A stretch of 64,000 nucleotides of DNA from Trichoplax sp. H2. Lineage: Eukaryota; Placozoa; Uniplacotomia; Trichoplacea. The stretch spans positions 124,001-188,000 of the forward strand of contig NOWV01000136.1 in the NCBI GenBank assembly GCA_003344405.1. Direction: 5' to 3'. Shown in pieces: positions 13,401 through 25,460 of the stretch (the first letter of the stretch is position 1; each line of letters begins with the position of its first letter). Below the pieces are notes generated by a model. That model had not been told where the DNA came from. It did not search any database and saw nothing but the letters and a program-made list of their open reading frames with translations. The translations under genes were made by a program, and so were the position numbers.

Positions 13401-15565
13401 TCAAATTTTGAAGATGGAAGCGAGAAACTTCAGGTTTGTCATAGGCTACGATCATATCTTAAAAAAAGCTCTCAACTCTACTGATTTGTATCCAAAATTA
13501 ACTTCCATTTATTTGATAAAATTCAAGGATATTTTGAATATTAGATCTGACATTGTCAAGGATATAATCTTTTATAATTGTCAGTAACTTTATATTCTAA
13601 TCAAAATTTAAATGATTCAACAAAAAGAATGGAATTGAATTCGTTTTTCTTTAAATTTTTCTATTGTAATGCAACGTTACAAGTAATTATCTTCCTACTC
13701 TATCTGATATTATTCTACTGATTATTAACGAGGTCGTAATGATTTTCCTAAGCGATCTAACACAATATTCAATTACTTTTCTGGAATGCTTTAGTTCATC
13801 TATCAGTACTCATATTTATTTTTTACATATATTTTTCTGATATCCAAAAATAAAAGTTACCAGGCTAGAATGAGATTTTAGAATGATCATTATCATCGAA
13901 TCGATTTTGCAATTCGGCTGATCCATATTCAATTGCTACGTACTTATACATTTACAGAATTTTGAAGAATAAAAAATCAAATAATTATAGCATTTATTTC
14001 TACTGCCAACCCAATGCTATATATTTACATAGTTTAAACATCTTTTACTAAAATTAGATTAATACTTGTGTTGCCGTTAGTATAAGTATTAATTAATGGC
14101 AGAGCTTGGGAAGCTTATAAGATATTCTGACTAATTACTGCACCTGGTACTCAATTAAATAGTTGAAAAATTATAAATGTCTCAATAAAAGCTCCATGCT
14201 AACTTACCATATGTTTTTACTCCTGAATCTAGCTGTACAATAACGCAAATTGATTAACATTTCGGTAATATAACACTGATGTTAACTTTACAATTTGAAT
14301 AAATATAAAACTAATTAAGATCTCGATCGATATGTGGTTGCTGATTAGCGATTAACTGGAATCATATTTGAACAGCATAGTCTTAAACACAAACTCTCAA
14401 CATTAATACAATCGTAATCTAACTATTATTGCTACTATAGTGGTATTTTAATGTTCGTAATATCAAAATAAAAAGAAATTAATGACTACTGGCCTACTAA
14501 AAGGCAATCGCCTGAATTAGTAAATATGCATTCACTATCAAGCAAAACACCGTAGTGCGATATGATTATAATAGCAGATGATAGAATTACGATTACAGAA
14601 TTGCTTGTTTCTGTCTAGCTTTATTTAATTTTTTTGCGATTCAATATTTTGCCATATAAACACAAGATATATTAGTATTGAGACTGCCATTTCTGCATGA
14701 CTATTACTGCAGATATAAATCATTTCTAGGCATCCAAACAAGTCAATTCTAATGAAAGCAAATACATGGTCTTATCCGATCGAACGAGCCATTAAATTGT
14801 TTAACTTACGTATCTAAGATAAAAATATGTACAGTAATAGCAAGAAATAGCTGTAGATACCGCTAAGAAGCGTAAACATATGATAGAGAGAAGAGCCTAC
14901 TAATATTATTAAAGAAATGAGGTCCAAAAGCTTGCTTGATCCCATGCATATAAGTTGATAGTGAAGAATGACAGAAGAATCACCATTTTCAGTTTAATTG
15001 TACTACTGGTAAGCGACATCGTCTCTTGTTTGAAATAGCGAATAAAATACAGACTTTTATACTAAAATAAATTTAAATCTAAAGAATAATTGTTGCATGC
15101 ATAGATGATGTTTCATTTTACTATGGTACTGAGTTACAGTTATTACATTAATTATTATAAAGTATTTGATATTTTGATACTAAATTAGAATCGCTCGTGA
15201 TCGGACAATATCTTTATGAATTTGCCGATCGAATAGGTGCGATTGATCAATTAATGGATCAGCCATAACCAAATGGCATCCGATGAATTAAGTAATGAAA
15301 GTCAAAATATCCGTAGCTCAGATATTATATAATTATTACTGCAATTAGCAAAGTTCCGGTCATCAAATTACCATAGTCAAATGCTAAATGAAATATTAGG
15401 GCCCCTCCGAGTAGAATGTTACTGATACGATTTGTCTTAGTGTTTAAAATATTTGTGGTTCTGTTATATCGATCTAATACAATGAGTTTCAATCAGCCGC
15501 CAGGCATCTCATTATAAATGATCTAGATATCCTTGAGTGATATAAGTTTACTAATTAAATATAAA
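10483..15565. other. Intergenic DNA without a recognisable gene
   Basis: AT-rich DNA with a short TA microsatellite at about 12020-12035. The longest open frame, 12760-13089, is discussed under rejected items. No exons, RNA genes or clear repeats seen. Confidence 0.5.
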
Positions 15566-15722
15566 GTGACATACAGCATAGTTGTAGGAGTAGACATTGA
15601 CGCTCAAAAGTATTGGAAAACTATTATTAGCTGTCGGTAGATAATGAACGTTTAAGTACTGTCTTTTTCTCTAGTTTGATGGATGTTGAAAGGGCTATAA
15701 TTATTGAAATAGAAAAATATGG
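15566..15722. repeat. Haplotype copy flanking an LTR insertion (empty-site allele)
   Basis: The 157 bases starting GTGACATACAGC recur at 16320-16477 with one inserted base. Here they directly follow AATATAAA, giving the uninserted site of the LTR element at 15743-16319. Confidence 0.75.
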
Positions 15723-15742
15723 NNNNNNNNNNNNNNNNNNNN
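15723..15742. other. Assembly gap (20 N)
   Basis: N run between the empty-site allele and the interior of an LTR-like insertion. Confidence 0.95.
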
Positions 15743-16319
15743 TCTGCACTATCACAAACACTTTACTCTACTAGCAGACTACACAAAGACTTAAACGCCT
15801 CGTATTTTACGTTAAACACTAAGTTGGACAATTCTTCTTTATTTCACGATATACTGCATTTATATACTATTCCTCAATAGTTCATGAGTCATAGTTAATA
15901 CAATTAACATTAGAATCATTTACTGAATTAGATATTAATTTTAGCTACTGCTCCCTTAATGCAGACAACAGTATTTACGAACATAGACATATAATGACTA
16001 ATNNNNNNNNNNNNNNNNNNNNCAATTTGAATAGACGATCAAACGCCCTTTCTTTAGATTAGGCATTTGCTCTATAGGGCTACTTCTATAGTAATCTATA
16101 TAATACCTTGTAAAATAATGAAGAAGAAAAGATGGCGACATGATGATTTGGCAGGGTAAAACTTAAAGACACTATCACTTTCTAGGTATTTTGTATAGTA
16201 AAATAATACTAATTACATACTAAAAACTACAAAGGACTCTACTTTTAGTCCTTTTACTACAAATAGAATTATCCTAACATTGATATTTCTACTGTAGTAC
16301 AGTATATAACACTGTAACA
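15743..16319 (-). mobile_element. LTR of a retrotransposon, minus orientation, interrupted by a gap
   Basis: The plus-strand end CACTGTAACA is followed at 16320 by GTGACATACAGC, the same sequence that follows the empty site at 15566, so GTGAC is the likely 5-bp target duplication. On the minus strand the element begins TGTTACAGTG, close to TGTTACGGTG of the LTR at 33811. It also contains GTGTTTAACGTA and GCGTTTAAGTC near 15795-15820, matching 34275-34305 of that LTR. A minus-strand TATATAAA (15859-15866) is followed by AATAAA (15838-15843), the order expected of an LTR promoter and R region. The left end is lost in the gap at 15723-15742, and a second gap (16003-16022) splits it. No gag or pol frames are present. 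Confidence 0.65.
16003..16022. other. Assembly gap (20 N)
   Basis: N run inside the LTR-like insertion. Confidence 0.95.
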
Positions 16320-16477
16320 GTGACATACAGCATAGTTTGTAGGAGTAGACATTGACGCTCAAAAGTATTGGAAAACTATTATTAGCTGTCGGTAGATAAT
16401 GAACGTTTAAGTACTGTCTTTTTCTCTAGTTTGATGGATGTTGAAAGGGCTATAATTATTGAAATAGAAAAATATGG

Positions 16478-19400
16478 CCAAGATGTGCCTTAGTAACACC
16501 AGCCAATCACAATTTTTTTAATACCGGACACGGAAATGCAAGAATAATTATCAGTACTTCGCTTACCAGTCTATTTACTGTAATTAATGCTAATATGACG
16601 TATATCGCAGCTGACAGTAATAATATCTCGAACGTCGCTAATAATAAATATATGCAAGTAGGATCATAATAACAATATGCACATTTTTACTTTCAAACCA
16701 CCATAATCTAGCCTATTGTAAGATACATTAGTGATTGATATGATTATTTCATGATATAATAGTGCAGCAAAATGCAGCTGAAGATGGATAGAACACTATT
16801 AATAGAGATAGATATCATATCAGGGCAAACTATAAATAAAAAATTCGAACTATATAGATATGATACAATCACGGAAAACAATTTTAGGTAGATCCCTATT
16901 TTAACATCCGAACTACTATCCTAAACGTCTTTTTTCAAAGTATAATTCGTATATCGGCATGAATTGTCTAGTTTAGTTAAAAATATTAATATTGTAGATT
17001 AAACAAAGTTACAGTGTTACAATCTACAGTAATAGAACCTTAAGTAATCAACTTAGAATAAAAATAAATGCACTAAAGTATATCGGGAAGATTACTACTA
17101 CAGTATCTACTGATTAGCATATGGAACTGTCCATTAGATATATATTATAATGAATTATTTGGAGGAAATAGATCGAAGAAAGTTTGATACTCGGCACTTG
17201 CATTTTAAAATTTCATGGTCTCATGAAGCTGACTAGTTGCTTTGGTATTTGCTTACAATTGGAATTAATGATAGTTAGCTGATTTAGGACGAAAAAATAA
17301 TATCATAATTAAGATCTGCTTTTTTAGTAGAATTGATCAAGTCACCAGGAATATACACACCGTCAATGTAAACAAGCCGAGCTTTATGCAAACTAATTAA
17401 CGGCATAAAATTATTCTTTTAATACAATTCTGGGTATAATACAAAATTAACACCCAATACCATAGTATCTATACCTTGATCCTACCACAATGGCAAAAAT
17501 GTCTTATACTAATATTTTGTTAACCTATTTTAATAGTAAGTAGAAAATATTGTTCGCGATATGATTATTTACAATTCATATTTAATGAAACTACGGCATT
17601 ATTTAGTACAATGGCGCTTTATTTTTGAACACATTGATAACAATATGAGGCAATGCTTGTTGTAATATATAAGATTGCAGCTATAAATTCTTGTTAACAC
17701 ATATATACAAACTTCTGACGTCTTATTATACGTCAATAATTTTATTATTTATTGATTTTAATGCCTTTATTTTAATAATAAATTTATTTTTAACACTCGA
17801 TCTGGATAATAAATGCAGCAGATGTGTCTTGCTTATTAAAAGGAGCTAAATACGATCATTCTTTCATTATTTGATATAATCGTTTAAATTAGCCTAGCAT
17901 AAAGAATCACTGATCACTAAGCAATAAATATATACTAAAATTGATAATAGATGTCGAAAATATACATTATGCCAAAAGGAAATGGTTACAGCAACTAATA
18001 ATTTTATTAGTAATTCCTTTACCATAGTATTCATATTAAAGACTATGAAAAAATATGCAATTATTTTACTTGTTTATAAACAATTAAAGATTTACTTTGT
18101 TAAGTGTAAAGAAGCCAGTACTGTATGTTATTCGATATAAGTCTAAGCTATATTTTATCTTTTAAAATTGATATTACGATGTGGCATATAAAGCCTAACG
18201 GATACTGTTTATTAAAAAATCTAATGTAGTATGAAATCAATGCGTCACGATCAGATCGAAATCGATAATACTGTAACTACATCGTATAGTTAACTACATC
18301 AGTAAATATTATATTAATTGAAATGTACGAAAAAATTTTGTGCCAGTAACTAATGTACTGTATAGTAAGTATTTAAGCACAGTAATCTGAAATTCTACGT
18401 CTTATCGAAGGTAACTCTGTATTAATAATGTAATTGATTAAAAAACTAATTAAACGCCACAAATATATCTAGTATCGAAATTTCATAATAAGATAAAGTA
18501 AAATATCTAAATATAAACTTAAGGTCGCGAATTCTAATTTTATGAAAGTGATCTATCTGATTGAAAGCTATGCAAACGAGCAATTCCTTTTGCCGCTTTC
18601 AAAACATATTCTACGATAATAGCTTTAATGATTTTACTGGACGGCTTTACAACAATACCATACAATATCTATATATAAATGTTAGTTACGGTGTCTTATG
18701 TAATATCTAAATATAATTGTTTTTTTCTTAGCTTAATCTACTTCTTGACTAATGATATTCGTACGCTATAATATAGAGAAAGATTGACAGAGCTACAAAA
18801 CAAATTTCTCTAATGCTAGTCGATTTAAGTAAATAATATGATAAAGTTTAGTGAACTGTAAGACGTCTAAATATAAATATAATAATGTCATTTAATAGTT
18901 TCTTTTTGGACAAATAAGGAAATGTTTAACCTGATCTAGTAAAGCTATAGTTAAGTTTTAGATGATCAAATATTAAGACTCAATAACAAGATAAAGCCCA
19001 GCGAACCATGAATAATAACAAAACAAAAAAATTTCTATTATTTGTTGACTAAAAAAGAAAGATCATTTATTAATATGCAAATGATTGTAGTGAATTAACT
19101 TAAAATTATAAATAGTAAACAAAAAAATTACAATTTTTCATTTCGTTCTACACAGGAAGCGAATAAGACTTATGTAGCGAAGTGAAGTTTCTAAACTATC
19201 AAAATTACTCCGTTACACTAACTAATTGGCTACTAAATATCGTTTTAGTAGTCAGTGTAATATCGAAATCAATACATAAAAATGATTCAACGATCATGTT
19301 TGTACATTGATATAGATAGTAATATTAACCATTATCCATAAACTCAGTTCTTTTTTATACTACGCTCTACGTGAACGCAATCGATTCAAAGTACATGCTT

Positions 19401-19894
19401 AAGCTGGATACTTGATCTATATCATCCATCATTCGACAATCTATAAGTTACCTTTGTTAAAAGCAAACAATAAGAGCTTAAGGTGTTTATAATTGAAATG
19501 TTTATTATACATAGACATTATAATTGCACACGCAAATACTGTGAAATCAATAAAAATGATTGATGGCATATAAATTTGAATAGCACAATGACCATTATAT
19601 TCATCGTTTGACGTACTAGATTAAAGAAATTGTATAGTATTTTTACAATGTTATTGTATTTAAAAATTACAGGATATACACCGACAAATACGATACATTA
19701 GTGATGTTGATTTCTTTTGCACTTTTCGCAGTCCTAAACTGTCTATAATAAACATCTTTTAAAAGTTACATTTTCTGAAATTACTGCGTTCCATTTATAC
19801 ATACCATTTATTATTGAATTATTATACATACTTAATTATCAGACTAAAGTAATAGGGAGGCTATACCGTAATTAATGTTTCTGTTTGTATAATT
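16478..19894. other. Intergenic DNA without a recognisable gene
   Basis: AT-rich DNA without coding signals. A loosely repeated phrase (ATATCTAAATATAA with neighbouring GATAAAG) recurs near 18500, 18705 and 18870, suggesting a very old tandem repeat, but the copies are too diverged to define. Confidence 0.45.
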
Positions 19895-20475
19895 AGAGAT
19901 CAGCTCAGAATGAATTTCAAATATGATTATAGCAGTAATGACGTAAAAAAGCCCTTTCTTGAATATTGTATTTGATTAATTTAACAAAGATTATTTTTCT
20001 TTAGTAAATGGATTGCTTCATATCTACAAAATAATAATCTGCAATATTCTACGCAGCGTATTTCGGAAATCAGCTTATTTGTCTATATTTGTTGACTTTC
20101 ACTGAGCATGATTAGTTCCTTATAAACCAGGCTATAGTGACAATTTAAAAACAATCTCGGTAAATGGGCCAATGTCTGTCAAATTATAATATCATTATTT
20201 CTTCCAGTAGTTTGTGAAATAACTTGCTGACAATTACTATACGTACCGTAACATTATTCATGCGAGCGTATGCATACTCTACGGTAACTAATTCAGGAAG
20301 CTAACCAAAGTTTGCAAGTAGATTTCGTACAGAATCCCAGTTTAATATAGCAATTATTACTAATATAAATTTATGAGTTATTATTAAATTAATAGTTGAT
20401 TATAGATTGGCATATAAAAGTATCTGCATGAAAGTTAACCGACGCTATGTAAAAGCTCCTTAATTCTTAATATGC
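19895..20475. repeat. Haplotype copy upstream of an LTR insertion
   Basis: About 581 bases almost identical to 20895-21475, differing at a few sites. This copy is followed by the LTR at 20476; the other continues directly into the empty site TATGCTAAACTG. Confidence 0.8.
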
Positions 20476-20874
20476 TGTAATGTAACTTAGTATTGTGATT
20501 GTAGACTGTTAGCCATGTGTAGTATAATGTACGGTAGATATTTATCCTAAGAGATATTTGGTAGCTGTAACTATAGACTGTAGTGGTAGAGACTCTATGC
20601 TAGAGTACAGATGACTATATACAGTAAGCTGTTGAGTTACTAATATGGCTATAGGTAAAAATAGAACTGTAAATCATATATTAGGATATGGTTAATTCAT
20701 TGTACTTTGGCTGGTGTGAATAATGTCTACGTAAGTACTGTAGTCGTATCCATATTGGATTAATGATGGTCCGCAGTAGAATAGTCTTACTAAGAATAAT
20801 TTAACTATGTGTAAAATAAGGTAAAAGGTTGCCATGCGGATTGTAGCTGCGAATGCTACGAAAAGTATAAAAGC

Positions 20875-20894
20875 NNNNNNNNNNNNNNNNNNNN
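20875..20894. other. Assembly gap (20 N)
   Basis: N run within the LTR, just after its TATA box. Confidence 0.95.
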
Positions 20895-21618
20895 AGAGAT
20901 CAGCTCAGAATGAATTTCAAATATGATTATAGCAGTAATGACGTAAAAAAGCCCTTTCTTGAATATTGTATTTGATTAATTTAACAAAGATTATTTTTCT
21001 TTAGTAAATGGATTGCTTCATATCAACAAAATAATAATCTGCAATATTCTACGCAGCGTATTTCGGAAATCAGCTTATTTGTCTATATTTGTTGACTTTC
21101 ACTGAGCATGATTAGTTCCTTATAAACCAGGCTATAGTGACAATTTAAAAACAATCTCGGTAAATGGGCCAATGTCTGTCAAATTATAATATCATTATTT
21201 CTTCCAGTAGTTTGTGAAATAACTTGCTGACAATTACTATACGTACCGTAACATTATTCATGCGAGCGTATGCATACTCTACGGTAACTAATTCAGGAAG
21301 CTAACCAAAGTTTGCAAGTAGATTTCATACAGAATCCCAGTTTAATATAGCAATTATTACTAATATAAATTTATGAGTTATTATTAAATTAATAGTTGAT
21401 TATAGATTGGCATATAAAAGTATCTGCATGAAAGTTAACCGACGCTATTTAAAAGCTCCTTAATTCTTAATATGCTAAACTGTGTTACCATATCATCTTG
21501 CCAGTGGTCATATTTTGTCGTTGTCATAGCGTATAATTTCCACAATTCACTAATAAATTTACTGAGAACTTCAAATTGAACATGATATATATATATTCTA
21601 AAATTTAACAGATCAAAT
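20895..21618. repeat. Empty-site haplotype placed inside the LTR-bearing haplotype
   Basis: 20895-21475 repeats 19895-20475, and 21470-21618 is repeated at 21769-21919, including a variable ATAT run. The joined sequence spans the target TATGC without an insertion. Confidence 0.8.
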
Positions 21619-21638
21619 NNNNNNNNNNNNNNNNNNNN
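21619..21638. other. Assembly gap (20 N)
   Basis: N run between the empty allele and the 3' part of the LTR. Confidence 0.95.
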
Positions 21639-21919
21639 TTAGTTCGTTCTAGAAGTCTTTAGAAGTAGTATTCGGCTAGAGTAGAGCTGTGTAGTTAATC
21701 TTTGTATAAGATTCAATAAAGCCCTTATTTTTCTAAAATTTGGAATTTCGTGATTGGTATATATCACATATGCTAAACTGTGTTACCATATCATCTTGCC
21801 AGTGGTCATATTTTGTCGTTGTTATAGCGTATAATTTCCACAATTCACTAATAAATTTACTGAGAACTTCAAATTGAACATGATATATATATATATTCTA
21901 AAATTTAACAGATCAAATT

Positions 21920-22559
21920 ACTAGATAAGTAACCTCGAACAAGTATATTCTATTCAAATTATGCGTGTTTTGTACTTATCTAAAATTTTATATATCTGCC
22001 GATATTATAGCATATTCCACCATCCTAAAGATGCCTTCTCTGTCTGTCATAAACACTGTATATTGTATGCAAATGTGTTACTGACCATCAAATTCTATTC
22101 TTTAGCATAATATCTTGCCTACATTAACACACTATGTTACGTAAAACGGAGAACTTTATCTATTATAGACTAAGATCGTGTATAGAGCAATCAATCAGTT
22201 AAATGATATTCTCTAGGTTAAACCTATTTAAAGCTATCTGTGATGGAGGGTTCAATGTCTCAGAAGATTGAGATTTAGTCGCCATTTACAATTATTACAC
22301 CAAAGGGGTTTATAAAAGTTATGCTTTATTGTAGGTTAGTAATGTGAAGTACAGTGAGGTAGTTACGGTAGATCAGCGTGCAAGCTGTCGTGAGTAACGA
22401 GTAGAAGTATTAGACTGTGAGAGACTAACTAGAAGACTAACTGAGAGGCTAACGAAGTCTGAGGTAGAAATCACCGGTATTTGTAGTTTTAAAGATAGAG
22501 CACATGCGGAGAATAGGATTGTGGAATTAGATACAACATATACCATAACAGGTTACAAA
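21920..22559. other. Intergenic DNA, possible promoter-like TATA segment
   Basis: No coding signal. TTTATAAAAG near 22310 is followed by a G-richer stretch to about 22500 with repeated GACTAACT units (about 22420-22455). This could be an old LTR fragment, but no termini or target duplication were found. Confidence 0.35.
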
Positions 22560-22850
22560 ATAGCAGATGATTGTAGAAAACAGAGAGTACCGTAATAACT
22601 AAATACAGTAGTCTATATATGAATTTAGAGTAAGCGGACTATAGATCTGTCTAAATATAAGAGCAATACAACATGTCTATATTTAAGAGTAGAATATAGT
22701 TACAGTATATTCTAAATACACTACTCCATCTCTTCTAACTACTTACATTTCATAACAGCAGGTTATAGTATGACGTATGTTTGCAATCATATACCACATT
22801 CATAAATATTGAATAAGCAATTTCCTTCTTTATAAACCAAGGAATATAGC
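22560..22850. repeat. Haplotype copy upstream of the LTR at 22851
   Basis: 291 bases nearly identical to 23454-23744. Ends ATATAGC directly before the LTR. Confidence 0.8.
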
Positions 22851-23433
22851 TGTCACAACCCTCACTTGTGGCAAAGGAAAGTAAAGAACTCTAGTGTAGT
22901 TACTTAAAACTTTGGGCTATTTCTCCCAGTACTTTCAGTTTCTATGAGAGAAGTATTTGAGAACTCGATTTCTCGGCTGATCTCCACAGACAACTGACTA
23001 ATTATTACACTATTCTTCACGATATGAGTCTTGCCGTTTCTTGAGCAATTACTTTTTTATTCTACAAACATACGCGCTTAAATAGGTTTCTACAGTGAAT
23101 TCCAATATTAACGAGTGAGAATTCATGCTTTACAAGTTACATTAATTAGTATAATACCATTACTAAATATATACATGTCGATATTCTCAGATTTAGATAG
23201 CTACAAGCTATCAGGTGTTAAGACGCTTAACCTTCGTCCATGTACAGCTCAATTTTTAGAGATTAACATACCTTATAAACCTACAGTAAATTAACTGCTA
23301 ACAACTTCTATTTTTATCTCATTTCTACCATCCTATTATCAGCTACAAGCGCATTAAAACATAGCACATAACCTTATCTTATCTATTCATAAGCATTCAT
23401 TAATTTACAGTTACTTAATTAGTAACGGCGTAC
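22851..23433 (-). mobile_element. Solo LTR of a retrotransposon, about 590 bp, haplotype-specific
   Basis: The left end is TGTCACAACC directly after ATAGC (22846-22850). The right end is cut by a gap here but preserved in the misplaced contig at 46161-46507, which continues GGCGTACCGTGACA then ATAGCATACAG. The termini TGTCAC and GTGACA are perfect inverses, and the 5-bp target duplication is ATAGC. The empty allele at 23735-23750 has a single ATAGC followed by ATACAG. On the minus strand the element has a TATTTAAG box near 23086 followed by AATAAA (23056-23061), and its last bases (AAGTGAGGGTTGTGACA) resemble the end of the LTR at 34365. Hence minus orientation. No coding remnants. Confidence 0.82.
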
Positions 23434-23453
23434 NNNNNNNNNNNNNNNNNNNN
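23434..23453. other. Assembly gap (20 N)
   Basis: N run cutting off the last seven bases of the LTR. Confidence 0.95.
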
Positions 23454-23744
23454 ATAGCAGATGATTGTAGAAAACAGAGAGTACCGTAATAACTAAATAC
23501 AGTAGTCTATATATGAATGTAGAGTAAGCGGAGTATAGATCTGTCTAAATATAAAAGCAATACAACATGTCTATATTTAAGAGTAGAATATAGTTACAGT
23601 ATATTCTAAATACACTACTCCATCTCTTCTAACTACTTACATTTCATAACAGCAGTTTATAGTATGACGTATGTTTGCAATCATATACCACATTCATAAA
23701 TATTGAATAAGCAATTTCCTTCTTTATAAACCAAGGAATATAGC
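23454..23744. repeat. Empty-site haplotype copy of 22560-22850
   Basis: Matches 22560-22850 and continues across the target ATAGC into unique downstream sequence, showing the uninserted state. Confidence 0.8.
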
Positions 23745-24049
23745 ATACAGTGAGTAGACATAAATGAATTTGTAACTATTGTAGAAATAGCCTTCCCTAA
23801 ACTAAACGTAGTGAGATTCAAGGATTTGAACAACTGTTGATATAGTTTTCTAAATGTAAAGTATCGTGTATTGAAGTAATATAATGTAGATATCTGGCAG
23901 TTAAAGTAATTTACAGCTGTCTGTACATGTACATTTCATACTGAATTTAACTTGAAATATGTTCTTGGAGTGATATACGCTGCATGTTCATATGAAGTTC
24001 TTCGCTCGTTTCTATAACAGTACCTTATTTCTATTAGAATTCTTAATCT

Positions 24050-25460
24050 CCTTTTCCATATTTAGTGATCGTGAAAACTTTAAATTGTATAAAATCATAT
24101 ATTTAATGCTATAAAGTATATTTACAATCATGCGCGGATTGTATAAATATTAAAAGAGCATTTTCGTCTTTTAATTATTAACTAAAGATTGGAGTTTAGG
24201 GTTGCTTTATACGAGCCAGTATAAATATATACTAGTACATATTTATGGTGCAAATGACACATTTTTAGGTTAAGCCTGGCGAGAATAATTTTAAAGTACT
24301 CTATAGTCTACATTGTATAAAGTTTGCATTCAGTGGTAGATGTATCATTGCAATCTTACTCCTTAAGCATAGAAAAATAATAAGTATTTTTGTTTGCTTT
24401 AGACTAACCATCATGATGTATTGCAAAAATAGCAGTTTTTAGGTTAAAACTGGTACGAGTATTATTTCAGATTACATTGCAATATTAAAGCATGCTTTCA
24501 GTGCTACGATGCACAGTTGTAGTCATGAATGGGTCGTATGAATATTAAAAGAGCAATTTCGTCCATTATAGGCAAAAGACCGTAGTGTTAAATCGCAAGA
24601 TGCGAGTAAATTTTTATCGTTAAATATTTATTTTGGAAATATTTCCTACATTTAACCTTGCAAGAGTAATGTTTCAGACAATCTCTATAATATGCATGGA
24701 ACGATTCGATGCGTAGCAAAAATCGTATACCGCTTGTATAAATATATAATGAGAAATTTCGTCCTTTGTATGCTAAAGATGGCTACTTAGAGTAGGTATA
24801 GACAATTAAAATTTGTAGCCGTTAGTAGAAATAGCGTTCTAGGATTTTTAGCTTAAGCCTAGCAAGAGTTGTCTATTGCAGATTACTTTGTGCATAAGCA
24901 TTGATTCAGTGGTATAATGGCTAATTCCAAACATATACACTATGTCGAGCTTTCATTAAAAATATACACAGCACTTTAGCAAGATAATATTATCACTATA
25001 TCATCATTAATGCACGGTATAAATAAACTAGCGATAGACAAATTATTTTATTGTATAAAGTCAAAATTGCGTGATGCCATACAGCCTAAATACGCCACTC
25101 AACCTAATAGGCGGTTTGTATCCTTAACTAAGCAGACTTCCTAATATTTGTATCCTCCCTTACATTAGTAAAATGGTTATTAAGTAGCTTAGCCTTGAGT
25201 AACTCTCCCAAGTGGACCTAACTATCCGTCTCTAGGACTTCTATAATTACGATAGCTACCATACTTTTTGAATCTCCTTATATTACACATGGTACAAATG
25301 AACATTTAAAGAGAATCTTATCCATGTTGACAAAAAGTTCATAGTGCAAATTTTTGTCATTATTTGCAGGAACAAACATTCTCTAACGTTCTTTAATCTA
25401 AACATAACAAGTTGCGCTTTAAAGATTACTTTATATTATAAAAATAAATATTCAATTATA
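24050..25460. repeat. Degenerate tandem repeat, period about 170-220 bp
   Basis: Units share, in order: a TTTTTAGGTTAAGCCTGGC-like block, AGATTAC, AAGCATG, TTCAGTGGTAGA, then a TATTAAAAGAGCA...TTTCGTC block and GCTAAAGA. The first block appears near 24264, 24432, 24650 and 24842, with a weak copy near 25390. The TTCAGTGGTA element (24329-24340, 24905-24914) resembles a tRNA A box, but no B box or tRNA fold was found. Copies are strongly diverged. Confidence 0.5.

Larger units (their letters stand above)
20476..21768 (+). mobile_element. LTR retrotransposon LTR (solo), split by misassembly
   Basis: The LTR consists of 20476-20874 and 21639-21768; the intervening 20895-21618 is the other haplotype. 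It starts TGTAATGTAAC and ends TATATATCACA, and TATGC occurs on both sides (20471-20475 and 21769-21773). The empty allele at 21471-21480 reads TATGCTAAAC with a single TATGC, so this is a 5-bp target duplication with TG...CA ends. A TATAAAAG box lies at about 20866-20873 and an AATAAA near 21716, in the order expected for U3-R. Length is at least 529 bp. No internal retrotransposon genes are seen, so it is probably a solo LTR. Confidence 0.8.
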
